Below, piece by piece: positions 1-14,774 of a stretch of 64,000 bases of DNA. The position numbers and the translations under genes are program-made. The number at the start of each line of letters is the position of its first letter. Position 1 is the first letter of the stretch. The notes below the pieces were generated by a model, which worked only from the letters and a program-made list of their open reading frames with translations, had not been told where the DNA came from and did no database searches. Source of the DNA: Isoetes taiwanensis (Eukaryota > Streptophyta > Lycopodiopsida > Isoetales > Isoetaceae); contig JAJEKV010000052.1 in NCBI GenBank assembly GCA_021234155.1, forward strand, positions 122,904-186,903, written 5' to 3'.

Positions 1-1693
1 TAACACCAAAGTAAAGGATTCAATATTTTTCCTTTTAAAACCCGGATAATTTGTTTAACCATGATGCTAAAGCACGTTTTATCATTGTACATCAAGCATT
101 CTCAAGATGCCCATGATCATTAGCCATTGCAACTCTTTCTAACAATGGTCCATTTGTTACAATAAAAAAGGAGATCTCACCCATTTTTTGTCCATATCTT
201 GATGATGGCCACATTCTTTCCGTGGTCCATAGCCACATTCTTCACGTGGTCCACCATTTGTAACAAATCCAATCAAAAACAAGTCCAGAGAGAATGTTTT
301 GGTTACTCGCACCAAGCAATGACAAAGTTAGCACAAACCGGTAACTAGCCAAGGGCGTCGGTAAGCTATAAAACATTCGGCTTATCGCCCTTCACCCATT
401 ATTTTCGGTAATGAATGGTCTCAAGATCAAATTCCGGGATCTAAACTTTAAAATCCAATATTAAGTCTCTAAAGATTATCGTTCTGGGGCTGATCCCTAT
501 CATCCGGTAGGTCATATATGAAGTTTGGTGTTTTAGGCGCTAAACAATCATCAAAACACGATGAGAGAGCTACAAGCGACCAAGGTAGATGGGCAAAATT
601 GACATGCGGGCACGACATCATTATTCTGAAGATAAAGCAAGTTGCACATACGCCTGTTTTTACCACTGGTTGCACACCAACTTCCACCACACCGATTACG
701 CCAATGTGTTTGCCTTACCATGTAGTAGTATGTATTACCAACCATAACAAAGATTATCTAGGCAAGTGAGATCTTTGGAAACATCAATAACCATTTATCA
801 CGACATATGATGTACTTTTAGTGTCATATTAACCAAACATGAGATATTTTGAGCACTTAAAGCATAATAGGCTTTATCACAAGAAGAAAAGCACTATAAT
901 AGCTTATAATCCAAGCAAGTATTTTAACCGTGGCAAGCCCTTATTATTAAGGTATGAAATCTGAGACCACCAACACATGTCTACCACTAGCACAATGCAT
1001 AAGTCAAGTAAGATCACGGTGCCAATTTAAGTTTTGAAACAAAGCAACATGCGTGACTATGTACAACAAAACTAGCACCAAGCTAGACCTAGCAACATAG
1101 CAACCAACCAACCAACACATGGTCAACCTATCTAAGCACAACGACCGGTGACCTATCATGGATAAATAGGAGCATATGCAAAGCATGAACAAAAGCAGAC
1201 CATAAAAAATTCATGTTAACTCAACCACCATATTATTAACCCGGGATATAGCTCCGGCACCTTAGGCATTATATTAGCCTCATTTTTTAATCAATTTTTC
1301 GAAAAGTGATGCAAACAAACCTGAGTATTGAAACTGGGTAAGCACCTCGGCCTAGAGTCGCGGCAAAGGCGTAATAATGTCGCCGTAAGTAGGTTAGGCA
1401 TTTGCCTATCGGTTGTGATCCACATTACACCACTAACATGGCGGTTTGGTGAACAAATGGATACCTCTATCGGTTTGACATCACGCCAAGTATATGTTGC
1501 CCTTTTTGCATGCAAACTATCCAAAGCTTTTGTGCTATCCGCATAGAGAGGTCCGCCATAGCCCATCCAGGCAAAGGCTTAGCATGAAAATAACATAGTA
1601 CAATAGGTCTTATCTAGACTTTTTAACCAATACGAGCCACAACTTCATCATTTATGCATATTTCGTATGGACATGGAGTATGCACACCAACTT

Positions 1694-1797
1694 CTTTTTC
1701 CTTTTCCTTTTCCTTTTCCTTTTCCTTTTCCTTTTCCTTTTCCTTTTCTTTTTCTTTTTCTTTTTCTTTTTCTTTTTCTTTTTCTTTTTCTTTTTCT
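1694..1797. repeat. (TTTTCC)n / (TTTTTC)n microsatellite, copy 1
   Basis: A run of hexamers that changes from TTTTCC to TTTTTC part-way. Equivalent tracts sit at the same place in copies 2 to 5. Confidence 0.95.
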
Positions 1798-1961
1798 CCC
1801 ACATCCCTCCCTCGGGATGCAGGGCCCATCATTTTATAGGAGGTAGGACCCCCCATAAAAGGAGGGGTCCTACATCCTTACTCATAAGCAAAAATTTAAT
1901 TTCTATTTCATTGATGTTATACATCAAACTTGGAAACGTATTTCCCATATTCAGCCTTCTC

Positions 1962-2682
<721 letters not shown>

Positions 2683-3576
2683 CTTTGCCCTTTTTCCTTT
2701 TCCTTTTGCCACGCCTTCTCTTTCCCCACCCTTTTTCCATGCCTTCCCTTTTCCTCAACCTTTTTACTCATGCATTTTTTTCCATACCTATTTTCCTTTT
2801 CCTCCTTTTCCCACTCTTTCTCTCTTTCTTTTTACGTATTGCCCTTTTTTCCCTTTTTTTTTTTCCTCTTCTTGTTACTAATGCCTTTTATCTTCCCTTT
2901 TCCCATCTCCTCAGCTTTCCCTCTTTCCATTTCCTATGTTCCCTTTTCCCATTTTCCTTTTTCCTCTGCCCTCTCTTCTTTTTTTTTTTCATTTCCCTTT
3001 TCCCACCCCTTTTTCTTCTTTTTTATTTTTCAGTGTGTTTCCCCTTTCCTCCTTTTCCCACCCTTTTCCTCTTCCCTTTTTCCTGTGCAATTTTTCCTTC
3101 TTTCCAACCTTCTTTTTTTCTTTTATCTTTCCCTATTCTATGTCCTTTTCCCCTTTCCCTTCCCTTCCCTTCCCTTTTCCCTTTCCCTTTTTTCACGTTC
3201 CTTTTTTCTGATGGTTTTTGCCGATGCTTTTCCCGTGCACTTTCTTCCTTCCTTTCCTTTTCAGTTTCCCTTTTTCCATGCCTTTCGCACATTTATTTCA
3301 CTCTTATTTTTCTATATTCATTTTCCTCTTTTTTCCCACCATTTCTCTCTTTCCCCTTTTCTTTTCTTTCTTTGCTTCCTTTTTTCCCTTTCTTCACCAT
3401 TTTCCTCTTCTCTTTTCTCTCATGCCCTTTCCCCCTTCCCTTTTTTCGTTTCCCTCTGTCTTTTTTTCTTGTGCCCTTTTTCCAGGTTCCCTTTCCCCCT
3501 TTTCCCTTTTCTTTTTCTTTTTCTTTTTCTTTTTCTTTTTCTCCGGGGTTCTTTTTCTTTTTCTTTTTCTTTTTTC

Positions 3577-3607
<31 letters not shown>

Positions 3608-3650
3608 TTTCTTTTTCTTTTTCTTTTTCTTTTTCTTTTTCTTTTTCTTT
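2683..3650. repeat. Kilobase polypyrimidine tract, copy 1
   Basis: Almost 1 kb in which the plus strand is nearly all C and T, ending in a regular (TTTTTC)n run. Sparse purine-containing islands such as CCATGCC and CTGATGG recur in the matching tract of copy 2, so this is a diverged sequence and not a simple repeat. Open frames across it are composition artefacts. Confidence 0.95.
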
Positions 3651-3816
3651 GATGATGTTCTCACAAAGACTATGTACAATTAAAGTTCAAAAACAATTAA
3701 AAGCGCCAGGCCACATCAGGTACTCCTACTCCCATGTATAGGTAATTTCAAATGTAATCAATCTATTTAGGTTAGCAATTTACTCATATGTTCATATCAG
3801 TGTTCCAATATATCAA

Positions 3817-3901
3817 TATTCATATTCATATTCATATTCATATTCATATTCATATTCATATTCATATTCATATTCATATTCATATTCATATTCATATTCA
3901 T
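3817..3901. repeat. (ATTCAT)n microsatellite, copy 1 (~14 units)
   Basis: Uninterrupted hexamer run ending in a GTTCAT variant. The same locus holds about 16 units in copy 2, 3 in copy 3 and 10 in copy 4. Confidence 0.97.
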
Positions 3902-5832
3902 GTTCATTTTTTGCATAACATGTCAACTTAGGTAATTCAAATCTTAGTTCTCAAATACTATCTTAAAATTTCATACACAATAAATTCAACATAATAACTC
4001 TCTTTCCATTGTTTTTTTCAGCCAAATTTTTAATCCCTTTATCCAAACAATATCTTATATTAGCTAGAAACTTTACATCCATTAGCTATCACTTATATGC
4101 GGTCATTATGCCCTTGCATAACACCAAAGTAAAGGATTCAATATTTTTCCTTTTAAAACCCGGATAATTTGTTTAACCATGATGCTAAAAGCACGGTTTT
4201 ATCATTGTACATCAAGCATTCTCAAGATGCCCATGATCATTAGCCATTGCAACTCTTTCTAACAATGGTCCCTTTGTTACAATAAAAAAAGGGAGATCTC
4301 ACCCATTTTTGTCCATATCTTGATGATGGCCACATTCTTTTCAAGTGGTCCATAGCCACATTCTTCACGTGGTCCACCATTTGTAACAAATCAACTGAAA
4401 ACAAGTCGAGGGAGAGAATGTTTTGGTTACGCACCAAGCAATGACAAAGTTAGCACAAGCGGTAACTAGCCAAAGGGCGTCGGGTAAGCTATAAAACATT
4501 ACGGCTTATCGCCCTTCACCCATTATTTTGGTAATGAATGGTCTCAAGATCAAATTAGGGATCTAAACTTTAAAATCCAATATTAAGTCTCTAAAAGATT
4601 ATCGTTCTGGGGCTGATCCCTATCATCCGGTAGTCATATATCGAAGTTTGGTGTTTTAGGCGCTAAACAATCATCAAAACCGATGAGAGCTACAAGCGAC
4701 CAAGGTAGATGGGCAAAATTGACATGCGGGGCACGTACATCATTATTCTGACATAAAAAAGCAAGTTGCACATTACGCCTGTGTTTTTACCACTGGTTGC
4801 ACACCAACTTCCACCACAATCGATTACGCCAATGTCTTTGCCTTACCATGTAGTAGTATGTATTACCAACCATACTTGACATTATCTAGGCAAGTGAGAT
4901 CTTTGCTGGAAACATCAATAACCATTTGCTGGCGACATATGATGTACTTTAGCAGGTCATATTAACCGACATGAGATATTTTGAGCACTTAAAGCATAAT
5001 AGGCTTTATCCGCGATAAGAAAAGCACTATAATGGCTTATAATCCAAGCAAGTATTTTAGCCGTGGCAAGCCCTTATTATTAAGGTATGAAATGCGGACC
5101 AGCCAACACATGTCTACCACTAGCACAATGCATAAAGTCGATTAAGATCTGTTGCAATTTAAAAGGCTGAAACAAAGCAACATCGTGACTATGTACAACA
5201 AAACTAGCACCAAGCTAGACCTAGCAACATAGCAACCAACCAACCAACACATGGTCAACCTATCTAAGCACAGCGACCGGCGTGACCTATCATGGATAAA
5301 TAGGAGCATATGCAAGCCCCGGACAAAGCAGAGCCATAAAAATTCATGTTAACTCAACCACCATATTATTAACCCGATATAGCTCCGGCACCTTAGGCAT
5401 TATATTCGCCTCATTTTTAATCAATTTTTTCAGCGAAAAAGTGATGCAAACAAACTGAGTATTGAAGCTGGGTAAAGCACCTCGGCTAGCCGAGTGCGGT
5501 AAAGGCGAATCGTCGCCTGATAGGTTCGGCATTTGCCTATGCGGTTGTGATCCGCGATACCACTAACATGGCGGTTTGGTGAACAAATGGATACCTCTAT
5601 CGGTTCGGCATCACGCGCCAAGTATATCGTGCCCTTTTTTGCATGCAAACTATCCAAAGCTTTTTGTGCTATCCGCGCATAAGAGAGGTCCGCCATAGCC
5701 CATCCGGCCAAAGGCTTAGCATGAAAATAACATAGTACAATAGGTCTTATCTAGACTTTTTAACCAATACGAGCCACAACTTCATCATTTTATGCATATT
5801 TCGTATGGACATGGAGTATGCACACCAACTTT

Positions 5833-5940
5833 TTTTTCCTTTTCCTTTTCCTTTTCCTTTTCCTTTTCCTTTTCCTTTTTCCTTTTCTTTTTTTCTTTTT
5901 CTTTTTCTTTTTTCTTTTTCTTTTTCTTTTTCTTTTTTCT
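5833..5940. repeat. (TTTTCC)n / (TTTTTC)n microsatellite, copy 2
   Basis: Counterpart of the tract at 1694 with a few T insertions. Confidence 0.95.
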
Positions 5941-6100
5941 CCCACATCCCTCCCTCGGGATCGGGGCCCATCATTTTATAGGAGGTAGGACCCCCATAAA
6001 GGAGGGTCCTACATCCTTACTCATAAGCAAAAATTTAATTTCTATTTCATTGATGTTATACATCAAACTTGGAAGCGATATTTCCCATATTGACCTTCTC

Positions 6101-6353
<253 letters not shown>

Positions 6354-6993
6354 AAAATTTTTAACGTCCTTTGGAGACCACATTGATCTATGGGACACTC
6401 ACCTAATTGGGCCCTTCCCCAACCACTTTACATCAATTGTATGGAGGTTTACATCTACCAATGGTACAAAGTGTCCTCTTATCACCCATAAGGTTGAACA
6501 CTTTCGACCTCCGCGACGGTGTCAAGTCGAGGTCTATCCAGCGGACCAAGTGACAGAGAGAGAGAGAGAGAGAGAGAGAGTCTTCATTTAGCTATGGAGA
6601 CGGGGATTCTTGGTATGTGCGTTGCATACATCTTGCATTTTGAGCGATCATTAACACTTTTTCTTGCGAGATTTGGAGTTAGCTATGCATCAATGATTCA
6701 TTCCTCTACAAAATCTGCTCCTCAGATGTTTGAAGCTCTCGTGACAAAAGCGGTCGAGAGGTCTTCAACGAGTTCTCTCATTTCTATGCTAACAAAACAT
6801 GTATTTTCATCCTCTGCTCTATTAGACTTGTCCTTATGCTTTTGCAATACTTCTTCCATGTCGACCACCAACGATTCCTTCAGGCCAATTCCCATAAAGT
6901 CATGGTATCAAGTATTTTATTGTCTAGAAGTACCAATTTGAATTGATTCACCCTTCGACCATAGAGGGCAACCCTCCGTGCGCAGCACCTTGT

Positions 6994-7908
6994 TTTTCTT
7001 TGCCCTTTTCCTTTTCCTTTTGCCACGCCTTCTCTTTCCCCCACCCTTTTTCCATGCCTTCCCTTTTCCTCAACCTTTTACTCTGTCGCATTTTTCCATA
7101 CCTATTTTCCTTTTCCTCCTTTTCCCACTCTTTCTCTCTTTCTTTTTCTGTGTGCCCTTTTCCCTTCCTTTTTTTTCCCCTTCTTGTTACTTATGCCCCT
7201 TTTACCTTCCCTTTTCCCATCTCCTCACGCTTTCCCTCTTTCCATTTCCTATGTTCCCTTTTCCCATTTTCCTTTTCCTCTGCCCTCTCTTCTTCCCCCT
7301 TTTTTTTTTCATTTCCCTTTTCCCACCCTTTTTCTTCTTTTTATTTTTCCCGTGTTTCCCCTTTCCTCCTTTTCCCACCCTTTTCCTCTTCCCTTTTTCC
7401 TGTGCAATTTTTCCTTCTTTCCAACCTTCTTTTTTCTTTTCTCTTTTCCCTATTCTATGTCCTTTTCCCCTTTCCCTTCCCTTCCCTTCCCTTTTCCCTT
7501 TCCTTTTTTTCACGTTCCTTTTTACGATGGTTTTGCCGATCTTTTCGTGCACTTTTTCTTTTCCTTCTTTCCTTTTCCGTTTCCCTTTTTCCATTACCTT
7601 TCTCCGCATTTATTTCCTCTTATTTTCTATATTCATTTTCCTCTTTTTCCCACCATTTCTCTCTTTCCCCTTTTCTTTTCTTTCTTTTCTTCCTTTTTTT
7701 CCTTTCTTCACCGTTTTCTCTTCTCCTTTTCTCTCATGCCCTTTCCCCTTTCCTTTTTCTTTTCCTCTGTCGCTTTTTCTTGTGCCCTTTTTCCAGGTTC
7801 CCTTTCCCCCTTTTCCCTTTTCTTTTTCTTTTTCTTTTTCTTTTTCTCAGGGGTTCTTTTTCTTTTTTTTTTTTTTTTTTTTCTTTTTCTTTTCTTTTCT
7901 TTTTCTTT
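6994..7908. repeat. Kilobase polypyrimidine tract, copy 2
   Basis: Aligns with 2683-3650 over its whole length, including the purine islands, with many 1-3 nt length differences in T and C runs. Confidence 0.95.
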
Positions 7909-8075
7909 GATGATGTTACCACAAAAGACTATGTACAATTAAAGTTCAAAAACAATTAAAAGCGCCAGGCCACATCAGGTACTCCTACTCCCATGTATAG
8001 GTAATTTCAAATGTAATCAATCTATTTAGGTTAGCAATTTACTCATATGTTCATATCAGTGTTCCAATATATCAA

Positions 8076-8172
8076 TATTCATATTCATATTCATATTCAT
8101 ATTCATATTCATATTCATATTCATATTCATATTCATATTCATATTCATATTCATATTCATATTCATATTCAT
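8076..8172. repeat. (ATTCAT)n microsatellite, copy 2 (~16 units)
   Basis: Hexamer run at the same position in the unit as in copies 1, 3 and 4; the longest of the four. Confidence 0.97.
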
Positions 8173-10094
8173 GTTCATTTACTGCGCAACATGTCAACTT
8201 AGGTAATTCAAATCTTCCGTTCTCAAATACTATCTTAAAATTTCATACACAATAAATTCAACATAATAACTCTCTTTCCACCTGTGTTTTTCAGCAAATT
8301 TTTAATCCCTTTATCCAAACAATATCTTATATTCGCTAGAAACTTTACATCCATTAGCTATCACTTATATGCAGGTCATTATGCCCTTGCATAACACCAA
8401 AGTAAAGGATTCAATATTTTTCCTTTTAAAACCAGATAATTTGTTTAACCATGATGCTAAAGCACGGTTTTATCATTGTACATCAAGCATTCTCAAGATG
8501 CCCATGATCATTAGCCATTGCAACTCTTTCTAACAATGGTCCACTGTTACAATAAAAAAGGGAGATCTCACCCATTTTTTGTCCATATCTTGATGATGGC
8601 CACATTCTTTCCGTGGTCCATAGCCACATTCTTCACGTGGTCCACCATTTGTAACAAATCCAACTGAAAACAAGTCCAGGAGAGAATGTTTTGGTTACCT
8701 GCACCCAAGCAATGACAAAGTTAGCACAAACTGGTAACTAGCCAAGGGGCGTCAGGTAAGCTATAAAACATTCTGGCTTATCGCCCTTCACCCATTATTT
8801 TCAGTAATGAATGGTCTCAAGATCAAATTCAGGATCTAAACTTTAAAATCCAATATTAAGTCTCTAAAAGATTATGCGTTCTGCTGATCCCTATCATCCG
8901 GTAGTCATATATCTTAAGTTTGGTGTTTTAGCCGCTAAACAATCATCAAAACACGTTAGAGAGCTACAAGCGACCAAGGTAGATGGGCAAAATTGACATG
9001 CGGGCACAGACATCATTATTACAAACATAAAGCAAGTTGCACATACGCCGCGTGTTTTTACCCACGGTTGCACACCAACTTCCACCACAATAACGATTCG
9101 CCAATGTGGCGCCTTACCATGTAGTAGTATGTATTACCAACCATAACGGCATTATCTAGGCAAGTGAGATCTTTTGGAAACATCAATAACCATTTCACTG
9201 CTGACATATGATGTACTTTAGCGAGGTCATATTAACCAGCATGAGATATTTTGAGCACTTAAAGCATAATAGGCTTTATCCGCGAAGAAAAGCACTATAA
9301 TAGCTTATAATCCAAGCAAGTATTTTAACCGTGGCAAGCCCTTATTATTAAGGTATGAAATGCACCGGACCAGCCAACACATGTCTACCACTAGCACAAT
9401 GCATAAGTCGAGAAGAATCGTTGCAATTTAAAATTTGAAACAAAGCAACATCGTGACTATGTACAACAAAACTAGCACCAAAGCTAGACCTAGCAACATA
9501 GCAACCAACCAACCAACACATGGTCAACCTATCTAAGCACAGCGACCGGTGACCTATCATGGATAAATAGGAGCATATGCAAGCCTTGACAAAGCGAGCC
9601 ATAAAATTCATGTTAACTCAACCACCATATTATTAACCGATATAGCTCCAGCACCTTAGGCATTATATTAAGCCTCATTTTTTAATCAATTTTTCAACCG
9701 AAAAGTGATGCAAACAAAACAGTATTGAAACCGGGTAAGCACCTCCGGCTAGAGTCGATGCGGTCGCGAATAATCGCCCGGAAAGTAGGTTCGGCATTTG
9801 CCTATGCGGTTGTGATCCCGCATTACCACTAACATGGCGGTTTTGGTGAACAAATGGATACCTCTATCGGTTTCGACATCACGCCAAGTATATCTGTTGC
9901 CCCTTTTGCATGCAAACTATCCAAAGCTTTTGTGCTATCCGCATAAGAGAGGTCCATAGCCCATCCAGGAAAGGCTTAGCATGAAAATAACATAGTACAA
10001 TAGGTCTTATCTAGAACTTTTTTTAACCAATACGAGCCACAACTTCATCATTTATGCATATTTCGTATGGACATGGAGTATGCACACCAACTTC

Positions 10095-10192
10095 TTTTTT
10101 TTCCTTTTCCTTTTCCTTTTTCCTTTTCCTTTTTTTTTTTTTCTTTTTCTTTTTTTTTTTCTTTTTCTTTTTCTTTTCTTTTCTCCCACATC
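10095..10192. repeat. Pyrimidine microsatellite, copy 3
   Basis: TTTTCC/TTTTTC run with long T stretches, equivalent to 1694-1797. Confidence 0.95.
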
Positions 10193-10349
10193 CCTCCCTC
10201 GGGATCGGAGGCCCATCATTTTATAGAGGTAGGACCCCCATAAAAAGGAGGGGTCCCACATCCTTACTCATAAGCAAAAATTTAATTTCTATTTCATTGA
10301 TGTTATACATCAAACTTGGAAACGTATTTCCCATATTCAAACCTTCTCA

Positions 10350-10980
10350 TGCTTTCCACTAAATCGCTATTTTCAAAACTACTATCCACAAATTCTCGTA
10401 ACAAATAGCTTTAAGTCCTCCCTCGCTTGTTTACATACAGCAGGGGTAAGAGCACAGGACCAAATTTTAATGCCTAGGCGCAGTGGGCCCATTACATTTG
10501 AATATTATTTTGATGTGGCTTATTTGTGCCAACATCCGATTCTTAACAAGAGGGTCTTAGGGTGCTATGGACCATAAGCCCTAACTAGCTAAGACAATCT
10601 TTAAATAATATCTTTTACATCTAGAGCAAGATAAATAATATTCACTCTAACCTGGTATGCCGCGCAGATGTTTTTGCAAGATACCCCTTCTTTAGCATCA
10701 AAACACTCGCATATCAGATTGCAGGCAATACATCACCATAAACATTGGACAGCCAGATTGGAAGCGTTTTCCCTAGCCAATATAGAATAGCTAGTTGTAT
10801 CAGCCACCAACCCATACTCAGATTAGCTATTTGCATGAGCCAACACCCATTCTGCTGTAATGAATCATTATAGCAGTTAGTTATGCCGAAATCAAATATA
10901 GAAACAGCATAATTTCATGGTTTCTGAAATGATGTGTTTGCTGGATACCTCCACCAAATAGATGTCACAACTTTTTCTTT
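10350..10980. repeat. Alternative short middle cassette, copy 3
   Basis: Between the shared flank ending CCTTCTCA and the shared flank starting GATGATGTT, this copy has ~630 bp unrelated to the RT/(GA)n/pyrimidine cassette of copies 1 and 2. The same cassette is at 13642-14272. I recognise no gene in it. A short minus-strand frame in copy 4 spans its edge but resembles no family I know. Confidence 0.85.
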
Positions 10981-11196
10981 GATGATGTTCTCACAAAGAC
11001 TATGTACAATTAAAGTTCAAAAACAATTTAAAGACTTTTCTTTGAGTGAGCACATATTTCCCAATACCTATCCCGGGTTTTACGCCGGGCCACATCGCAA
11101 GTACTCTACTCCCATGTATAGGTAATTTCAAATGTAATCAATCTATTTAGGTTAGCAATTTAATCATATATTCATATCAGCGTTCCAATATATCAA

Positions 11197-11216
11197 TATT
11201 CATATTCATATTCATG
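11197..11216. repeat. (ATTCAT)n, copy 3 (~3 units)
   Basis: Shortest allele of the hexamer locus in the array. Confidence 0.9.
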
Positions 11217-13427
11217 TTCATTTACTGCTCAACATGTCAACTTAGGTAATTCCAATCTTCCGTTCTCAAATACTATCTTAAAATTTCATACACAATAAAT
11301 TCAACATAATAACTCTCTTTCCACCTGTGTTTTTCAGCAAATTTTTAATCCCTTTATCCAAACAATATCTTATATTCGCTAGAAACTTTACATCCATTAG
11401 CTATCACTTATATGCAGGTCAATATGTAGCATTATAACAGGTGTTATGCCCTTGCATAACACCAAAGTAAAGGATTCAATATTTTTCCTTTTAAAACCAG
11501 ATAATTTGTTTAACCATGATGCTAAAGCACGGTTTTATCATTGTACATCAAGCATTCTCAAGATGCCCATGATCATTAGCCATTGCAACTCTTTCTAACA
11601 ATGGTCCACTGTTACAATAAAAAAGGGAGATCTCACCCATTTTTTGTCCATATCTTGATGATGGCCACATTCTTTCCGTGGTCCATAGCCACATTCTTCA
11701 CGTGGTCCACCATTTGTAACAAATCCAACTGAAAACAAGTCCAGGAGAGAATGTTTTGGTTACCTGCACCCAAGCAATGACAAAGTTAGCACAAACTGGT
11801 AACTAGCCAAGGGGCGTCAGGTAAGCTATAAAACATTCTGGCTTATCGCCCTTCACTCATTATTCTCAAGATCAAATTCAGGATCTAAACTTTAAAATCC
11901 AATATTAAGTCTCTAAAAGATTATCGTTACAGGCTGATCCCTATCATCCAGTAGTCATATATACGAAGTTTGGTGTTTTAGCTGCTAAACAATCATCAAA
12001 ACACAGTAGAGAGCTACAAGCAGCCAAGGTAGATGGGCAAAATTGACATGCAGGCCTGTACATCATTATTACAGCATAAAGCAAGTTGCACATTCTGCCC
12101 TGTGTTTTTTACCACCTGGTTGCACACCAACTTCCACCACAATCGGTCTGCCAATGTGCTGCCTTACCATGTAGTAGTATGTATTACCAACCATAACAGC
12201 ATTATCTAGGCAAGTGAGATGCTGCCTGGAAACATCAATAACCATTTACTGCTGACATATGATGTACTTTAGCAGGTCATATTAACCAGCATGAGATATT
12301 TTGAGCACTTAAAGCATAATAGGCTTTATCACAGTAAGAAAAGCACTATAATAGCTTATAATCCAAGCAAGTATTTTAACCGTGGCAAGCCCTTATTATT
12401 AAGGTATGAAATGCAGACCAGCCAACACATGTCTACCACTAGCACAATGCATAAGTCAGTAAGATGCAGACTGCAATTTAAGCTGAAACAAAGCAACATG
12501 CGTGACTATGTACAACAAAACTAGCACCAAGCTAGACCTAGCAACATAGCAACCAACCAACCAACACATGGTCAACCTATCTAAGCACAACGACCAGCAG
12601 CCTATCATGGATAAATAGGAGCATATGCAAGCGCAGACAAACAGAGCCATAAAAATTCATGTTAACTCAACCACCATATTATTAACTTCTGATATAGCTC
12701 CAGCACCTTAGGCATTATATTCGCCTCATTTTTTAATCAATTTTTCACTGAAAAGTGATGCAAACAAACCTGAGTATTGAAACTGGGTAAGCACCTCCAG
12801 CTAGAGTCGTGCAGTGCGAATAATCGCCAAAAGTAGGTTCGGCATTTGCCTATGCAGTTGTGATCCACGTACCACCAACATGAGCAGTTTTGACTGAACA
12901 AATGGATGCCTCTATCAGTTTCGGCATCTGCCAAGTATATCTGTTGCCCTTTTTGCATGCAAACTATCCAAAGCTTTTTGTGCTATCCGCATAAGAGAGG
13001 TCCGCCATAGCCCATCCGGCAAAGGCTTAGCATGAAAATAACATAGTACAATAGGTCTTATCTAGACTTTTTAACCAATACGAGCCACAACTTCATCATT
13101 TATGCATATTTCGTATGGACATGGAGTTTTGCCTCCAAAAACATATCGATATTAAATGATTCTGGCCCAATAGACCACAAGCTTTAATACGAAAACAAAG
13201 AAGTCAAGGTTTTTTGGAATGATATCTCAAATGTCCCATCGTGCCTTTTTCCCAATAAACCAACCATACGGTTTAAGAGTTGCCAATTAAGAAGTAGTGG
13301 AACATCACCTTGTAAAAGCATAACCATTGAACAAATGATTTTGCATGATATAAAGAATCAAATTTCCACTTTCTTCACTAAGTCATAATCCTATCATATC
13401 CATACAGGAGTCATATCAATTCTTTCT

Positions 13428-13476
13428 CTTTTCCTTTTCCTTTTCCTTTTCCTTTTCTTTTTCTTTTTCTTTTTCT
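13428..13476. repeat. Pyrimidine microsatellite, copy 4
   Basis: Short TTTTCC then TTTTTC run, about half the length seen in copies 1 to 3. Confidence 0.95.
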
Positions 13477-13641
13477 CCCACATCCCTCCCTCGGGATGCA
13501 GGGCCCATCATTTTATAGGAGGTAGGACCCCCCATAAAAGGAGGGGTCCTACATCCTTACTCATAAGCAAAAATTTAATTTCTATTTCATTGATGTTATA
13601 CATCAAACTTGGAAACGTATTTCCCATATTCAGCCTTCTCA

Positions 13642-14272
13642 TGCTTTCCACTAAATCGCTATTTTCAAAACTACTATCCACAAATTCCTGTAATAATAGC
13701 TTTAAGTCCTCCTTACTGTTTACATACAGCAGGGGTAAGAGCACAGGACCAAATTTTAATGCCTAGGCGCAGTGGGCCCATTACATTTGAATATTATTTT
13801 GATGTGGCTTATTTGTGCCAACATCCAGTTCTTAACCAGTATGGGTCTTCTGGTGCTATGGACCATAAGCCCTAACTAGCTAAGACAATCTTTAAATAAT
13901 ATCTTTTACATCTAGAGCAAGATAAATAATATTCACTCTAACCTGGTATGCCGGGCAGATGTTTTTGCAAGATACCCCTTCTTTAGCATCAAAAACACTC
14001 GCATATCAGATTGCAGGCAATACATCACCATAAACATTGGACAGCCAGATTGGAAGCGTTTTCCCTAGCCAATATAGAATAGCTAGTTGTATCAGCCACC
14101 AACCCATACTCAGATTAGCTATTTGCATGAGCCAACACCCATTCTGCTGTAATGAATCATTATAGCAGTTAGTTATGCCGAAATCAAATATAGAAACAGC
14201 ATAATTTCATGGTTTCAGAAATGATGTGTTTGCTGGATACCTCCACCAAATAGATGTCACAACTTTTTCTTT
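13642..14272. repeat. Alternative short middle cassette, copy 4
   Basis: Counterpart of 10350-10980. At its right edge the sequence AACTTTTTCTTT precedes GATGATG, a pyrimidine seed resembling the end of the kilobase tracts in copies 1 and 2. Confidence 0.85.
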
Positions 14273-14489
14273 GATGATGTTCTCACAAAGACTATGTACA
14301 ATTAAAGTTCAAAAACAATTAAAAGACTTCGTTCAGAGTGAGCACATATTTCCCAATACCTATCCTGGGTTTTTACGCCAGGCCACATCAGGTACTCCTA
14401 CTCCCATGTATAGGTAATTTCAAATGTAATCAATCTATTTAGGTTAGCAATTTACTCATATGTTCATATCAGTGTTCCAATATATCAAT

Positions 14490-14549
14490 ATTCATATTCA
14501 TATTCATATTCATATTCATATTCATATTCATATTCATATTCATATTCAT
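14490..14549. repeat. (ATTCAT)n, copy 4 (~10 units)
   Basis: Hexamer run ending with two GTTCAT variants. Confidence 0.95.
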
Positions 14550-14774
14550 GTTCATGTTCATTTACTGCGCAACATGTCAACTTAGGTAATTCAAATCTTC
14601 CGTTCTCAAATACTATCTTAAAATTTCATACACAATAAATTCAACATAATAACTCTCTTTCTACCTGTGTTTTTCAGCAAATTTTTAATCCCTTTATCCA
14701 AACAATATCTTATATTCGCTAGAAACTTTACATCCATTAGCTATCACTTATATGCAGGTCATTATGCCCTTGCA

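Larger units (their letters stand above)
8392..11456 (+). repeat. Array copy 3 (short cassette)
   Basis: Begins like copies 4 and 5 with intact CWG sites, then from about 8,870 shows the altered-site pattern of copies 1 and 2. Its middle is the short alternative cassette (10350-10980), and its hexamer array is only about three units long. Confidence 0.9.
11457..14774 (+). repeat. Array copy 4 (short cassette, CWG-intact)
   Basis: The best-preserved copy and a useful reference for the others. It has an extra ~300 bp segment (about 13127-13430) before the pyrimidine tract that is absent from copies 1-3 and shared with copy 5. Confidence 0.9.

Noticed and set aside
3817..3901. CRISPR-like or regulatory array
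   Set aside because: Pure (ATTCAT)n without spacers; a microsatellite in plant DNA.
6943..7959. 338-codon plus-strand frame
   Set aside because: Same polypyrimidine artefact in array copy 2.
13508..13744. 78-codon minus-strand frame in array copies 3 and 4
   Set aside because: Crosses the cassette border, is broken in copy 3 and resembles no family I know.
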